From Bacteroidota bacterium (GTDB lineage: Bacteria; Bacteroidota; Rhodothermia; Rhodothermales; UBA10348), in the NCBI GenBank assembly GCA_022567305.1, contig JADFHF010000016.1:1-64000 (forward strand): a DNA stretch of 64,000 bases, in the 5' to 3' direction. Below are positions 8,887 to 18,887 of the stretch, one piece after another. Position numbers and translations under genes: made by a program. The notes beneath the pieces are model-generated. The model saw nothing but the letters and a program-made list of their open reading frames with translations, did not search any database and was not told where the DNA came from. Each line of letters starts with the position of its first letter. Position 1 is the stretch's first letter.

Positions 8887-10023
8887 ATGCTGCCTCAAAT
8901 TAGAAATAAGAAATCGAATCTCTCTCTGTCTCTTTTGGCGCTTATAGCCGGCTTATTGTTGTCTTCTTGCGCTTCTGATGATTCAAGCCAGGCTCAAGAG
9001 ACCCAGGATTCAACGCCGACGATTCGAACGGTTGAAGTTGAGACCATGGTATTAGAGTCAACCCCGTTTGAAGACATGATTGCGCTGATTGGAGTTGTTG
9101 AATCGCCGAGGGATGCAATTTTGTCCGCTCAATCAACCGGTACGCTCGTTCATCAGAGCAGCCTCGGAACCAATATTCAGAGAGGCGGCGTAGTTGCGCG
9201 GATTGACGCCGCGCTTATTCAGGCTGCTCTCGATCAATCCAAAGCAAACCTCGCGTCAGCCAGCGCGCGGGCGGCCTTGGCTGAAGACACATTTCGCCGA
9301 CAGGAACCGTTGTTTCAGGACTCCATTATTTCCGCCCTGGAATTCGAACAGGTTCGATCGAACCTGAATGCGGCTCGGGCGCAAAAGAATCAGGCCGAGG
9401 CCCTGTTAGCCCAGGCCGATAAGCAACTCGAAAACACATATGTACGTGCCCCATTCAGCGGACGTATCGAAATTCAATTTGTTGAGGCGGGAGAACACGT
9501 AATGCCGGGAACGCCCGTGGTGCGCATCGTTGATACGGAGAATCTGACACTTCGCGCAGGCGTACCCGAACGGTATGCCATCGATATCCACGAAGGATCC
9601 GAGGTTGAGATTCACTTCAAAGCATACGGCGTTGGACAACGTGACGGCGTCATCCGTTTTGTGGGTAGCATCATTGATCCGACCAGTCGCAGCTTTGCCA
9701 TCGAGATAGAACTGAAAAACAACGAAGGCGCGCTAAAACCAGAGATGGTTGCTGATGTGTTTGTCACCCGGTCGCGACTCCAGAACCAGATTGTCCTGCC
9801 GCAATCTTCCATTCTTCGGGATGAATTCGGCTCCAGCGTCTATATAGTAGATCGATCGGCTGGTAACGCGGTTGCAGTCCGGCGTTCCGTCGATCTTGGC
9901 GCTTCATTCGGAGGCAAAACCGTCGTTACGTCTGGACTCCGCGCGGGAGATGAAGTCATCGTCGTCGGACAGACGAACGTCACCGAGGGAGACGCCGTGC
10001 ACTCCACGTCCATCGAGGTATAA
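8887..10023 (+). CDS. RND efflux periplasmic adaptor (membrane fusion protein)
   Basis: A lipoprotein adaptor of 378 residues that bridges the RND pump to the TolC channel. The ATG at 8887 was chosen because it gives a proper lipoprotein signal (hydrophobic run followed by LLSSC); the open frame extends 60 codons upstream but there overlaps the tolC-like coding region. Downstream lie the split biotinyl-lipoyl-like halves (STGTLVHQSSLGTNIQRGG and YVRAPFSGRIE), an alpha-helical hairpin between them, a beta-barrel and a membrane-proximal domain. Forty-six bases separate it from the pump gene. Confidence 0.92.
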   Translation: MLPQIRNKKSNLSLSLLALIAGLLLSSCASDDSSQAQETQDSTPTIRTVEVETMVLESTPFEDMIALIGVVESPRDAILSAQSTGTLVHQSSLGTNIQRGGVVARIDAALIQAALDQSKANLASASARAALAEDTFRRQEPLFQDSIISALEFEQVRSNLNAARAQKNQAEALLAQADKQLENTYVRAPFSGRIEIQFVEAGEHVMPGTPVVRIVDTENLTLRAGVPERYAIDIHEGSEVEIHFKAYGVGQRDGVIRFVGSIIDPTSRSFAIEIELKNNEGALKPEMVADVFVTRSRLQNQIVLPQSSILRDEFGSSVYIVDRSAGNAVAVRRSVDLGASFGGKTVVTSGLRAGDEVIVVGQTNVTEGDAVHSTSIEV

Positions 10024-10069
10024 TTCCGACAAAGATCCTACTGTTGACACGTAATTCTCCGAAAGAGAA

Positions 10070-13000
10070 ATGAAAATTACGAACACGGCAATCAAGTACC
10101 ACACGACTGTGGTCGTCGCAACGGTCATACTGACGTTGGGGGGTATCTACAGTTATGTAACGATACCGAAGGAGGCCGCGCCGTCAATCGAAATACCCAA
10201 TATCGGCGTATCGACGATATATCCTGGTGCCAGTCCCGATGATATAGAATCGCTGATCACCCAACATATTGAACGAGAGGTCCAGAGTATTTCGGGGATA
10301 AAGGAGATCCGCTCGACGTCTACGGAGGGCGTCTCTTCAATCCTGATCGAATTCGAACCGGACGTCTCGATAGACGATGCTTTCTCGAAAGTTCGTGACA
10401 AGGTCGATCTGGCGCGAGCCGACCTGCCGTCTGACGTAGAGGAGCCCTTCGTTTATGAGTTTGACTTCTCCGCATTTCCAATTCTTACTGTCAATCTTTC
10501 AGCGCCTTATCCACTTACGCGCCTGAAAGAGGTGGCCGAAGACCTTCAGGAAGAAATTGAGGCCATCCAGAGCGTATTGGAAGTGGATTTAATCGGCGGA
10601 CTCGATCGGGAGGTCCAGATTAATGTGGACTTAAGTCGACTTCAAAGTTACAACCTGACCTTCACGGATCTCGTTGACATGATATGGGACGAGAACACGA
10701 ATCTTCCCGGAGGATCGGTAGATGTCGACCACCTGAACTACCTCGTTCGAGTGGATGGAGAATTCGAGGACCCATCTGAGATTGAAAATCTAATCATTCG
10801 AATGGAGGGCGGCGTTCCGATTTATGTGCGTGACGTTGCGGAGGTTGATTTCGGTTTCAAAGACCGCGAGTCGTTCGCACGACTGGCGATCTATAAGGAC
10901 GAGGCGGAAGACGGAACGCTCGTTGACGTCGACGACGCGGATGCCGCGATGCTTCCGGTAATCAGTCTCAATATCAAGAAGCGATCCGGCGAGAATATTC
11001 TAGAAACGGTCGCTGAAGTCGATAAGGTTCTGCAGACCTTCCCCTTCCCGAACGGGACCAAAGTGATTACCACAGGGGATGAGAGCGTCTGGGTTACCAA
11101 TTTGATCGCCGACCTGGAAAACAACATCATCAGCGGCCTCATATTCGTGATCGTGGTTCTTCTCTTCTTTCTTGGCGTTCGCAATGCCGTTCTAGTAGGA
11201 ATCGCGATTCCTCTATCGATGTTTCTATCGTTTACGGTTTTTCAAGCGTTAGGCTATACACTCAATTTCATCATCCTGTTCAGCCTGATTATTTCGTTGG
11301 GGATGCTCGTGGACAACGCGATCGTGATCGTAGAAAACATCTTTCGATATCGATCTAACGGATATTCCAGGTTCGAGGCGGCAAAACGGGGTACGGCTGA
11401 GGTTGCCGGAGCGGTCGTCGCGTCGACCGCTACGACCGTTGCTGTTTTCGTTCCAATGATGTTCTGGCCCGGGTTGATCGGGGAGTTCATGAGCTATATG
11501 CCGCTGACGCTCATCGTCACGCTTCTCTGTTCGCTCTTCGTCGCCATCATTATCAATCCAGTACTGACGGGAACCTTCATTCGGCTCGATGATGATGACA
11601 AAATCGAGCGGCCGCGAATCTTTAAGATAATTGTCGCAGGTGTAATTCTTGTGCTGGGTCTGATCCTAGGGATAACGAATTGGCGAACACTTGTCGTGCT
11701 CGCTGCGGCCATACCCCTCTTGTATTACCTCCATGCGCTAGTCCTGAAAAAAATGGCCGACTGGTTCATGCATTCCGGGCTTCCGTCGATTGTGGAGTGG
11801 TACCGAAGCGTACTGAACTGGATGTTGAGTCGAGACTACTCAGCAAAGAATGCTCTTCTCAGAAATACATTTGCTTTGGGCTCACTAACCCTGGGTGTCG
11901 TTCTGTTGATCGGAGGTGGCATAGTTACTGCGATTTCCGGATCTGCTGCAGGGACAATCCTACTCGTTCCTGGAGGGTTCCTTAGCGTTGTGGGAATCCT
12001 GGCCATACTATTCCATACCATGGAGATCATCTATCTAGGCGGCAAGGGAAGTTTGCGCGTCGGTCTCTATTTTGGCTTGTTCTCCCTCGCGGTTCTCAGC
12101 CTGATGTCACTCGGCGCCAAAGAAGTAGAACTCTCTACGATTGTGACGCTCATGTTTTTCCCGGTTGTCATTTCGATGATTGGTCTGGCAGGGGCGATGT
12201 GGAATAAGCGTGATCGCTTGATCCTCACCGATAATCGAGCAAGTCTGTTAAACACGTCACTAGGAGGGCTCTTCGGAATCATTTTCATGTTCATGGCCGC
12301 ACCTACCGGCGTCGAGTTTTTTCCTGAGACAGATCCCCAGCAAGTCAGAGTTACCGTTACGGGACAGCTTGGAATGAACATAAATGCCAGCAATGACCTG
12401 GTATCTCAGGCATATTCGAGGCTCGCAACTCTCTTGGCCACTAATAGTGAGTCGGAGGAAAACGTTAAGAACCTGCTGATCAATGTGGGTGTTTCTGAAG
12501 ATGCGGATTTTGGAGGCGGTGCCGGGAGCCCGGAGCGCTCTCGTATTACGATGAACATGGTCGATTTTAAGGATCGGGGCGAATCGAGTACCGAAACACT
12601 GAATAAGATCAGAGAAGGTCTGAAAGGAATACCGGGCGCCGAACTCAAAATCAGCAAGGACAGCCAGGGTCCACCCACCGGACCGCCGGTGAATATTGAA
12701 GTATCGGGGCGGGATTTTCGGGAGATTGTAAGAATTACACGCGACATTAAGCAACAATTGATACAGGCATCAGAAACAGGAGCCATTCCCGGACTGGTTG
12801 ACGTTGCCGATGATCTGGACACCGGACGACCTGAGTTAATGGTCCGTATCGATCGCCTTCGAGCTGCCCAGTTTGGACTCAGCACAAGAAAAATTGCATC
12901 GACCGTACGTGCAGCCGTAAACGGGATTGAGGCTGGAAAATATCGTGACGGCGACGACGAATACGATATCGTCGTTCGACTGAGAGAGTCGGATCGTTCG

Positions 13001-13975
13001 AGCCTGGAGAGCCTGAACAACCTGACCATTCTAGAGGACGGAAATCAAATTCCTCTGGTGGCCGTTGCCGAACTTGCCGTTGCTGGTGGTCTCGGTTCGA
13101 TCACAAGACTCGACATGGAGCGCGTTGCCACCGTTTCCGCAAACGCCGCACCGGGCTTCAACGGTCAGGCGATTCTCGCTCAGGTTCAAGCACGCCTCGC
13201 AAATTATGAGAGCGAGCTCCCTGTAGGATATAACCTGGCCTATACCGGCGAGAATGAAGAACAAGCTGAAAGTTTCTCCTTCTTGACGGTCGTTATGTTG
13301 GTGGGTGTTTCGCTCATATTCATGATTATGGTTGCCCAGTTCAATCGAGTAAGCTCACCGTTCATCATCATGGTCGCCGTCGGGTTCAGTCTGGTCGGGG
13401 TAATATTCGGATTAATCTTAACGCGAACGCCGTTCGGCCTGATGACCTTTATTGGAGTCATCAGCCTTGCAGGTATCGTAGTCAACAATAATATTGTTCT
13501 GATTGCCTACACGATGCAACTCCAGGATCGGGGTCTATCCCGACACGACGCTATCATTGAGGCTGGTGCTACGAGATTAAGACCGGTCTTACTCACAGCA
13601 TTGACTACTATTCTTGGACTGATTCCGCTGACATTTGGAATCAATATTGATTTCGTGGGGCTTCTACGTGATCTGAATCCCAATTTTCAATTCGGATCAG
13701 AAAACACGCAGTTTTGGGGACCTATGGGAACGGCTATCATTAGCGGACTCGGTTTCGCTACGTTTCTAACCCTGATCATCGTCCCCGTCCTGTACTCGGT
13801 TTTCGATTCGGCAGCGAGTCATATGCGATATATTGTTGGCGAAACTCCGGCAGGCAGCTTCAGTGCTGAGGCAATGGCTGGACCAAATGATGGAATGACT
13901 CGAGAATTGTCGGTCTCAAGCGGTGATGGGAAGCCAATTTCCGATGTCAGGACGGGGCCCAGCGAGTCAGCCTAA
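10070..13975 (+). CDS. RND-family efflux permease with extra membrane segments
   Basis: A 1301-residue proton-driven pump, about 250 residues longer than AcrB-type pumps. It has TM1 near residue 10, the first porter domain, TM2-TM6 with the TM4 motif GMLVDNAIVIVEN (one Asp of the usual pair, the second being Asn), a second porter domain beginning after GVEFFPETDP, and a final TM bundle with GIVVNNNIVLIAY in TM10. Between TM6 and the expected TM7 is an insertion of about 200 residues (roughly 515-720) with about six further hydrophobic helices. The substrate is unknown. It closes the tetR-tolC-hlyD operon. Confidence 0.93.
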   Translation: MKITNTAIKYHTTVVVATVILTLGGIYSYVTIPKEAAPSIEIPNIGVSTIYPGASPDDIESLITQHIEREVQSISGIKEIRSTSTEGVSSILIEFEPDVSIDDAFSKVRDKVDLARADLPSDVEEPFVYEFDFSAFPILTVNLSAPYPLTRLKEVAEDLQEEIEAIQSVLEVDLIGGLDREVQINVDLSRLQSYNLTFTDLVDMIWDENTNLPGGSVDVDHLNYLVRVDGEFEDPSEIENLIIRMEGGVPIYVRDVAEVDFGFKDRESFARLAIYKDEAEDGTLVDVDDADAAMLPVISLNIKKRSGENILETVAEVDKVLQTFPFPNGTKVITTGDESVWVTNLIADLENNIISGLIFVIVVLLFFLGVRNAVLVGIAIPLSMFLSFTVFQALGYTLNFIILFSLIISLGMLVDNAIVIVENIFRYRSNGYSRFEAAKRGTAEVAGAVVASTATTVAVFVPMMFWPGLIGEFMSYMPLTLIVTLLCSLFVAIIINPVLTGTFIRLDDDDKIERPRIFKIIVAGVILVLGLILGITNWRTLVVLAAAIPLLYYLHALVLKKMADWFMHSGLPSIVEWYRSVLNWMLSRDYSAKNALLRNTFALGSLTLGVVLLIGGGIVTAISGSAAGTILLVPGGFLSVVGILAILFHTMEIIYLGGKGSLRVGLYFGLFSLAVLSLMSLGAKEVELSTIVTLMFFPVVISMIGLAGAMWNKRDRLILTDNRASLLNTSLGGLFGIIFMFMAAPTGVEFFPETDPQQVRVTVTGQLGMNINASNDLVSQAYSRLATLLATNSESEENVKNLLINVGVSEDADFGGGAGSPERSRITMNMVDFKDRGESSTETLNKIREGLKGIPGAELKISKDSQGPPTGPPVNIEVSGRDFREIVRITRDIKQQLIQASETGAIPGLVDVADDLDTGRPELMVRIDRLRAAQFGLSTRKIASTVRAAVNGIEAGKYRDGDDEYDIVVRLRESDRSSLESLNNLTILEDGNQIPLVAVAELAVAGGLGSITRLDMERVATVSANAAPGFNGQAILAQVQARLANYESELPVGYNLAYTGENEEQAESFSFLTVVMLVGVSLIFMIMVAQFNRVSSPFIIMVAVGFSLVGVIFGLILTRTPFGLMTFIGVISLAGIVVNNNIVLIAYTMQLQDRGLSRHDAIIEAGATRLRPVLLTALTTILGLIPLTFGINIDFVGLLRDLNPNFQFGSENTQFWGPMGTAIISGLGFATFLTLIIVPVLYSVFDSAASHMRYIVGETPAGSFSAEAMAGPNDGMTRELSVSSGDGKPISDVRTGPSESA

Positions 13976-13994
13976 ATGAATTCGGCATTCAATT

Positions 13995-15467
13995 ATGAGG
14001 CAACTTTCGGACTACCCGGACGCGGGTCTTCGTATTTTTGAACGCCCGCACCTGCCTGACCCGGGCGCCATCCATTCGGTTCACCTGATTGGGATCTGCG
14101 GTACGGGAATGGGGTCACTTGCTGGTTTGTTTAAGGAAACCGGCTTCTCCGTGACGGGTTCAGATGCCGCAGCCTATCCTCCAATGAACGAGCATCTCGC
14201 GGCACTCGGTATCCCAATTATCGAAGGATATCGTCGCGAAAACCTGTCCCCGCCGCCGGACCTGGTGATCGTAGGCAACGCCTGTACGCCGACTCATATC
14301 GAGGCGTCGTTCGCTCGTGATCACCATCTCGTACAAGCTTCGTTTCCGGAAGCACTGTCAAGATATTTTATCCAGGATCGTCACTCGATTGTCGTTGCAG
14401 GTACGCATGGAAAAACGACAACAACAAGCATGTTAGCACATGTTTTTCATTCTGCGTCGTTGGATCCCGGATTTTTGATCGGGGGTATCATGAACGACGG
14501 TGGGAAAAGTTTTCATGTGGGATCGGACGCATTTTTCCTGGTGGAGGGTGATGAATACGACTCTTCATACTTTGACAAACGACCCAAATTCCTGCACTAC
14601 CAGCCTCAGAGCGCAGTCGTGACGTCCGTCGAATTCGACCACGCGGATATTTATGGGAACCAGGAAGAGTATAAAGAGGCATTCCGGGAATTCGTGAGTC
14701 TGATTCCTGCAGATGGCATTTTGGCGCTGAATGCCGATGATCCTGCCACCGTGGAGTTGGCTGAAACTGCGACAAGCAGAATCGTGTATTACGGGCAAAA
14801 CGGAGCCGAGCTTACGGCCCGGAACGTGACAACTTCGAGTACCGGACAGGCTTTCGATCTTTTTGAAAACGGCCAAAGTCTTGGAACGATCGAGTTGTCC
14901 ATGTCCGGGCGGCACAACCTCCAAAATGCCCTTGCTGTAGCCGCTATTGCGTTGGACGCAGATATTCCGTTGCCCGCCATTCAAGATGGACTCAAATCGT
15001 TCTCGGGAGTCCAACGTCGGCAACAAATTTTGGGAGAAGAGAAAGGCGTCATTGTCATTGATGATTTTGCTCACCATCCTACCGCGGTAGGTGCGACGAT
15101 CCAGTCAGTGCACGAACGATTTCCAGAACATCGAATCGTGGCTATCTTCGAGCCTCGGTCGAATTCCAGTCGGAGAAAGGTGTTTGAAAACGGGTATGCG
15201 GAGGCGCTGAGCCTTGCCGATGCGGCTTTCGTTTGTAGTCCCCCATTTCGTCATAACGACGACGCTTCCGACTTTATGAGTATCGAGGCCGTCCTTGAGA
15301 AACTCGAGCGCGCCGGCGTACATGGGCATTCGGCCGAGAACGCGGACTCTCTACTGGATCCCCTCCTTGAATTCCTACAGGCGGGCGATGTGGCCCTGGT
15401 CATGAGTAACGGTGGCTTCGGAAATATCCACCGTCGTATTCTTCAATCGTTGGAAGAAAACGCGTAG
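13995..15467 (+). CDS. mpl: UDP-N-acetylmuramate:L-alanyl-gamma-D-glutamyl-meso-diaminopimelate ligase
   Basis: A 490-residue Mur-ligase-family enzyme that joins recycled murein tripeptide to UDP-MurNAc in the cytoplasm, bypassing MurC-MurD-MurE. The N-terminal Rossmann domain begins HLIGICGTGMGSLAGLF near residue 30, the form typical of Mpl rather than MurC. The ATP loop GTHGKTTTTSML is near 137, and the central and C-terminal Mur domains follow, with DDFAHHPTAV near residue 355. It follows the RND gene by 19 bases. The broken dipeptide epimerase two genes downstream acts in the same recycling pathway. Confidence 0.93.
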   Translation: MRQLSDYPDAGLRIFERPHLPDPGAIHSVHLIGICGTGMGSLAGLFKETGFSVTGSDAAAYPPMNEHLAALGIPIIEGYRRENLSPPPDLVIVGNACTPTHIEASFARDHHLVQASFPEALSRYFIQDRHSIVVAGTHGKTTTTSMLAHVFHSASLDPGFLIGGIMNDGGKSFHVGSDAFFLVEGDEYDSSYFDKRPKFLHYQPQSAVVTSVEFDHADIYGNQEEYKEAFREFVSLIPADGILALNADDPATVELAETATSRIVYYGQNGAELTARNVTTSSTGQAFDLFENGQSLGTIELSMSGRHNLQNALAVAAIALDADIPLPAIQDGLKSFSGVQRRQQILGEEKGVIVIDDFAHHPTAVGATIQSVHERFPEHRIVAIFEPRSNSSRRKVFENGYAEALSLADAAFVCSPPFRHNDDASDFMSIEAVLEKLERAGVHGHSAENADSLLDPLLEFLQAGDVALVMSNGGFGNIHRRILQSLEENA

Positions 15468-15483
15468 AGACATCGATTGAATT

Positions 15484-15560
15484 GCACGGTGAGGCCGTGC
15501 GTTCCAGGGTGGAGTTGATTCTCGGAAATTCATATGTTCCAGGAGTGCAATATCACTCCT
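15484..15560. other. Two hairpins between mpl and the next gene
   Basis: GCACGG-loop-CCGTGC lies at 15484-15500 (6-base stem) and AGGAGTG-loop-CACTCCT at 15541-15560 (7-base perfect stem, 6-base loop). Neither is followed by a T tract, so neither is a standard terminator. The second lies 16 bases before the next ATG and could affect its translation. Confidence 0.4.
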
Positions 15561-15575
15561 CACCCTCAGTAGTAA

Positions 15576-16922
15576 ATGGATCGACGCACTTTAGAGCGCC
15601 TCGTTGACGGCATTGACTCTGCATTGGGCCCTGAAGCGGTTCCGACACTGGTCGAAGAGATCGCTGTTGATATGATATCCAATCTAGCGAGCGGTCAAGC
15701 CGTCTCTTTCGATCAGTCGAACAGCCTCGACAACATCTCGCCAGAGGAAGTCATCATCCACGTACGTCTTTCGGACTGTAGCAGTCGACTGGCCTCTACC
15801 GTCGTGGCCCATTGTTATGACAAAGTTCGCCGGCGCACGTCTCAGATTTCCGAGGGCTTCAGGGACTTTTTCCGTAAAGCCGACCTGAACGTGCCGAAGT
15901 TGATATTGCATATCGATGGTGCGGCTGAGTTGTTGAAGGGCTTTTCGTCCTCAGACATCATTGAAATCGTTACAACCATCGAGCAGGCGGCGATCGATGC
16001 CACTTTCGATCGCGTGCAGCTTCTGAGGTTGCGAGCGGGAAAAAATGATTCGGCGTCGTGGCTTTTGCCTCATCTCCCGGATCTCCTTTCCACCTGTTCT
16101 ATCGGCGAATTCGAGGTTGAAATTGGATCCAGAGAGACAGGCCTTAGGGCTCAGGATCTGCTGGATGTCACCAGGGCCTTATTGAGAGCGAAAGTTAAGG
16201 ACGATAATCACCCCCACCTTACTGTGTCTTGCAACGCAGCCACTACGGCGAATCCATTTGTACGACTAAAAGGCGATCTCCGGATTGATCTGGCGATATC
16301 GCTGTGGCCACATCTGGATAGGGCCCGAGAATCGCTCCCGATCGGTGCCTGCTACACAGATCGATATGAGCTATTGGGACAAGTCGGGGATGATCTGGCG
16401 AAACAGGGCGCTTCCGTATTGGAGAATCTGATTACCTCGGTTCTTGAAATGAAGAAGGAAGACTCCGCTGGATCCGTTTTTCTTTCGCTGAATGCACCCA
16501 GTAGCGGCTCTTCTCCTGCCGGGATTTGGGCTGGATTTCCAGTCGGTGTGGATTTAGGGAGCGGAGCGAATAAAGCTTCGGCCATTTTACTTAGAAATGG
16601 GCTACTTTCAAGAATAGGCCTTAGTGACCAGGTGGAAGTGGTTTTGGACGGGCTGCCCGTTTTCAACTCTCTCAAGAACAGTATCGGCGTTTCGCCTGAA
16701 CTCCCGCCAGCTGAGCTTGCCGGATTCCTAGTCGAGCAGTTCGCCGACGCGATCGAGGCCGGAAGATCAAAACATCTGCGACTGAGTGTTCTTGGAACGT
16801 CTAATGGGCTCGGGATATCATCATCTATTCAGGCTACAGGGACGATTGAACGAGTGGAATCGAAGGGTTGGGCAGATGAACACTTTACCCGGGGTGGAGC
16901 GCTAATCCCTCCACTCGAGTAG
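15576..16922 (+). CDS. Protein of unknown function (448 residues)
   Basis: I do not recognise this protein. It has no signal peptide or membrane segment and looks like a soluble cytoplasmic protein of mixed alpha/beta composition. It starts MDRRTLERLVDGIDSALG and has repeated acidic helices and several hydrophobic strands (KLILHIDGAAEL; DLRIDLAISLW; GFPVGVDLGSGANKASA near residue 325). No nucleotide-binding loop, metal-binding cluster or known catalytic motif is obvious. It sits between mpl (108 bases upstream) and a dipeptide epimerase remnant (25 bases downstream), all on the plus strand, so a link with murein peptide recycling is possible but only by position. Confidence 0.75.
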   Translation: MDRRTLERLVDGIDSALGPEAVPTLVEEIAVDMISNLASGQAVSFDQSNSLDNISPEEVIIHVRLSDCSSRLASTVVAHCYDKVRRRTSQISEGFRDFFRKADLNVPKLILHIDGAAELLKGFSSSDIIEIVTTIEQAAIDATFDRVQLLRLRAGKNDSASWLLPHLPDLLSTCSIGEFEVEIGSRETGLRAQDLLDVTRALLRAKVKDDNHPHLTVSCNAATTANPFVRLKGDLRIDLAISLWPHLDRARESLPIGACYTDRYELLGQVGDDLAKQGASVLENLITSVLEMKKEDSAGSVFLSLNAPSSGSSPAGIWAGFPVGVDLGSGANKASAILLRNGLLSRIGLSDQVEVVLDGLPVFNSLKNSIGVSPELPPAELAGFLVEQFADAIEAGRSKHLRLSVLGTSNGLGISSSIQATGTIERVESKGWADEHFTRGGALIPPLE

Positions 16923-16947
16923 AGCCGACAATCAGTGACGCACATTC

Positions 16948-17965
16948 ATGAAGGTTTCCGTTGAACCTTTGACATTAGAGCTGACCCGTCCATTCCGGAT
17001 AGCCCATGGAACGAGTAGTTCAAGAGTAAACGCCCTCGTCCGCATTCAAGGATGTGTGGGTGAAGCTGCTCTCCCGCCCTACTACGAGCACCGGCTTGAT
17101 GACGTCCGTGCTTACATCGAATCGCTTGATCTGTCGGTGATCGAATCTGCTGGCGGACTCGCGATCGAGAGCCTCCTGCAATCGCTTCCCGAAGGCCCGC
17201 CGCCGGCCGTTGCGGCACTGGACATGGCTCTTCACGAGATGTGGGCAAAAGAAATTGGAACGTCCGTTGTATCAGCTATTTGGTCTCGATGGGTCAAAAC
17301 CTGTGACGAGCTCATACGCCCTATCGATCCCCAGCGATGAAGAGGAGTGGAAGGAAACATTGGATTCAGTGGGTCAATACCCTTCCATCAAATTGAAATT
17401 GGGGTCCGGCGATCTGGCCTTCGACGAGACGATTGTCCGGATTGCACGAGAGAACTTCAGGGGAATCCTTTGTGTCGATGCGAACTCAGGCTGGTCTATC
17501 CCGGACGCCGTTCAAATCATCCCAAAACTTCGAAAATTCAACCTTGCCTTCATTGAACAACCCATAGACTACGGAGACACAGATGACTGGCATCTACTTC
17601 GGAGATTGCTCAGACATACGGAAGTGCCGCTTATCGCCGACGAAAGTGTTCGAAGCGCCGATGACGTGATCGCATTGGCCGGAGCTGCTGACGGTGTAAA
17701 CCTGAAGCTTGCCAAGTGTGGAGGGATCCGAAACGTACGACGATTAATCACCATTGCCCGGGCTTTGAACATGTCCGTCCTGATCGGTTGTATGGTCGAA
17801 AGCAGTTTGGCGTTGACAGCAGCCGCACATCTGGCATCACTTGCTGATTTTGTAGACATCGACGGCACGCTTCATCTGGCCAATGACCCGTTTTCGGGTC
17901 TTGAATTCTCACACGGGCACATTCGATTGCCGGATCGACCTGGTCTTGGCGTAGTCGAACTTTAG
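16948..17965 (+). pseudogene. L-Ala-D/L-Glu (dipeptide) epimerase, enolase superfamily, frameshifted
   Basis: Two overlapping frames together encode one complete enolase-superfamily epimerase. Frame one (from 16948) carries the N-terminal capping domain to MALHEMWAKEIGT. The following base, T at about 17263, appears extra, and the next frame continues PLYQLFGLDG through the barrel to 17965. Skipping that single base gives a smooth family match of 338 residues. The catalytic parts are present: the KLKLGS lysines, VDANSGW, IEQP, ADES, NLKLAKCGG and the DIDGTL loop characteristic of Ala-Glu epimerases. Such enzymes epimerise L-Ala-D-Glu from murein. It is either a recent pseudogene or a sequence error. 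Confidence 0.88.
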
Positions 17966-17977
17966 GAGAATGTTTTT

Positions 17978-18748
17978 CTAAATGGAAATGACCGTCCTAT
18001 ACGTTGACGTATTGGTCGCCCGTCCATCGTCACCGAAATTTCGTTCGGCGAAAATAAGTTCTCCATCGTGCCGGACAAGCACAACCGTAGATGACCGTGT
18101 CCCATACCCCGGCGTCCGAATGAACATGGAAGAAAGAGCCCGTTCGAGTTCTAAACCCACTCCGGTGTCGGGAAGGTCGTCGTCGCTCGCCCGATTCAGA
18201 TCGTGCATGATCGCTAGAAAAGAAGATGGGGCATTTGCTCCATCTGAGAGCAGCCCGCGCAGCGACTCTTTCCCTTTCAACACTTTCGGCCACGGTGTAT
18301 TCATCAGATCATTGCTCAAACCGTGAATACCGGGCTCGATCAAAACCGGACCTCGGTTGCCCCGGTTCGACAGATACCCGAGTCGTCCCGTTTCCCAGAC
18401 GATCAGGTTGAATCCGTCGTATGCACGTGCAGATTCGCTGATTTGATGCAAATACTCGGTTGGCGTCATGTTCGATTCCAGAAAACCTGTGACAAGAGTC
18501 CCTCGTGATTGAGCTTCGTCCATCAGATTCGCGGGGTCTCTGTAATTCGTCACTGCGGCAAGTCGACCGCTATTCGATAGGCCAAGCCATGTCCCGCCAC
18601 TCTTGAGATCACGCCCACCGTAAATGCCAGGTTTATCCCTCCAGCGGCTCGCGTAGAGCGTCGGTCGATTCAGGAATTCGTCTCTGTTTGCGACCAGCAC
18701 GAACGGATACTCCTCAGAGATCTGATTTCCAAGTAAGATGAGGCACAT
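17978..18748 (-). CDS. NRDE family protein (TANGO2-like)
   Basis: A 256-residue member of the NRDE family, named for the Asn-Arg-Asp-Glu motif seen here in VANRDEFLNRP near residues 18-28. It begins MCLILLG; Cys2 at the processed N terminus is the family's proposed Ntn-hydrolase-like nucleophile. Other family hallmarks are GGRDLKSGGTWLGLSNSGR and AAVTNYRDP. The bacterial biochemical role is not settled; TANGO2 has been linked to heme or lipid handling in eukaryotes. It is convergent with the epimerase remnant, with a 12-base gap. Confidence 0.9.
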   Translation of the reverse strand: MCLILLGNQISEEYPFVLVANRDEFLNRPTLYASRWRDKPGIYGGRDLKSGGTWLGLSNSGRLAAVTNYRDPANLMDEAQSRGTLVTGFLESNMTPTEYLHQISESARAYDGFNLIVWETGRLGYLSNRGNRGPVLIEPGIHGLSNDLMNTPWPKVLKGKESLRGLLSDGANAPSSFLAIMHDLNRASDDDLPDTGVGLELERALSSMFIRTPGYGTRSSTVVLVRHDGELIFAERNFGDDGRATNTSTYRTVISI

Positions 18749-18887
18749 TCAGGCAGTCATAGCTGGGTTGGAACACCCAAGAACGAGAACGTTTGGATAT
18801 CGATCCCACGAACACCGATCACCGCTCCAGGATTCGACGCAACAAGCCTGTTGAGCAGGATTCTTTAATGACTCCCTTCAGCGAGTC

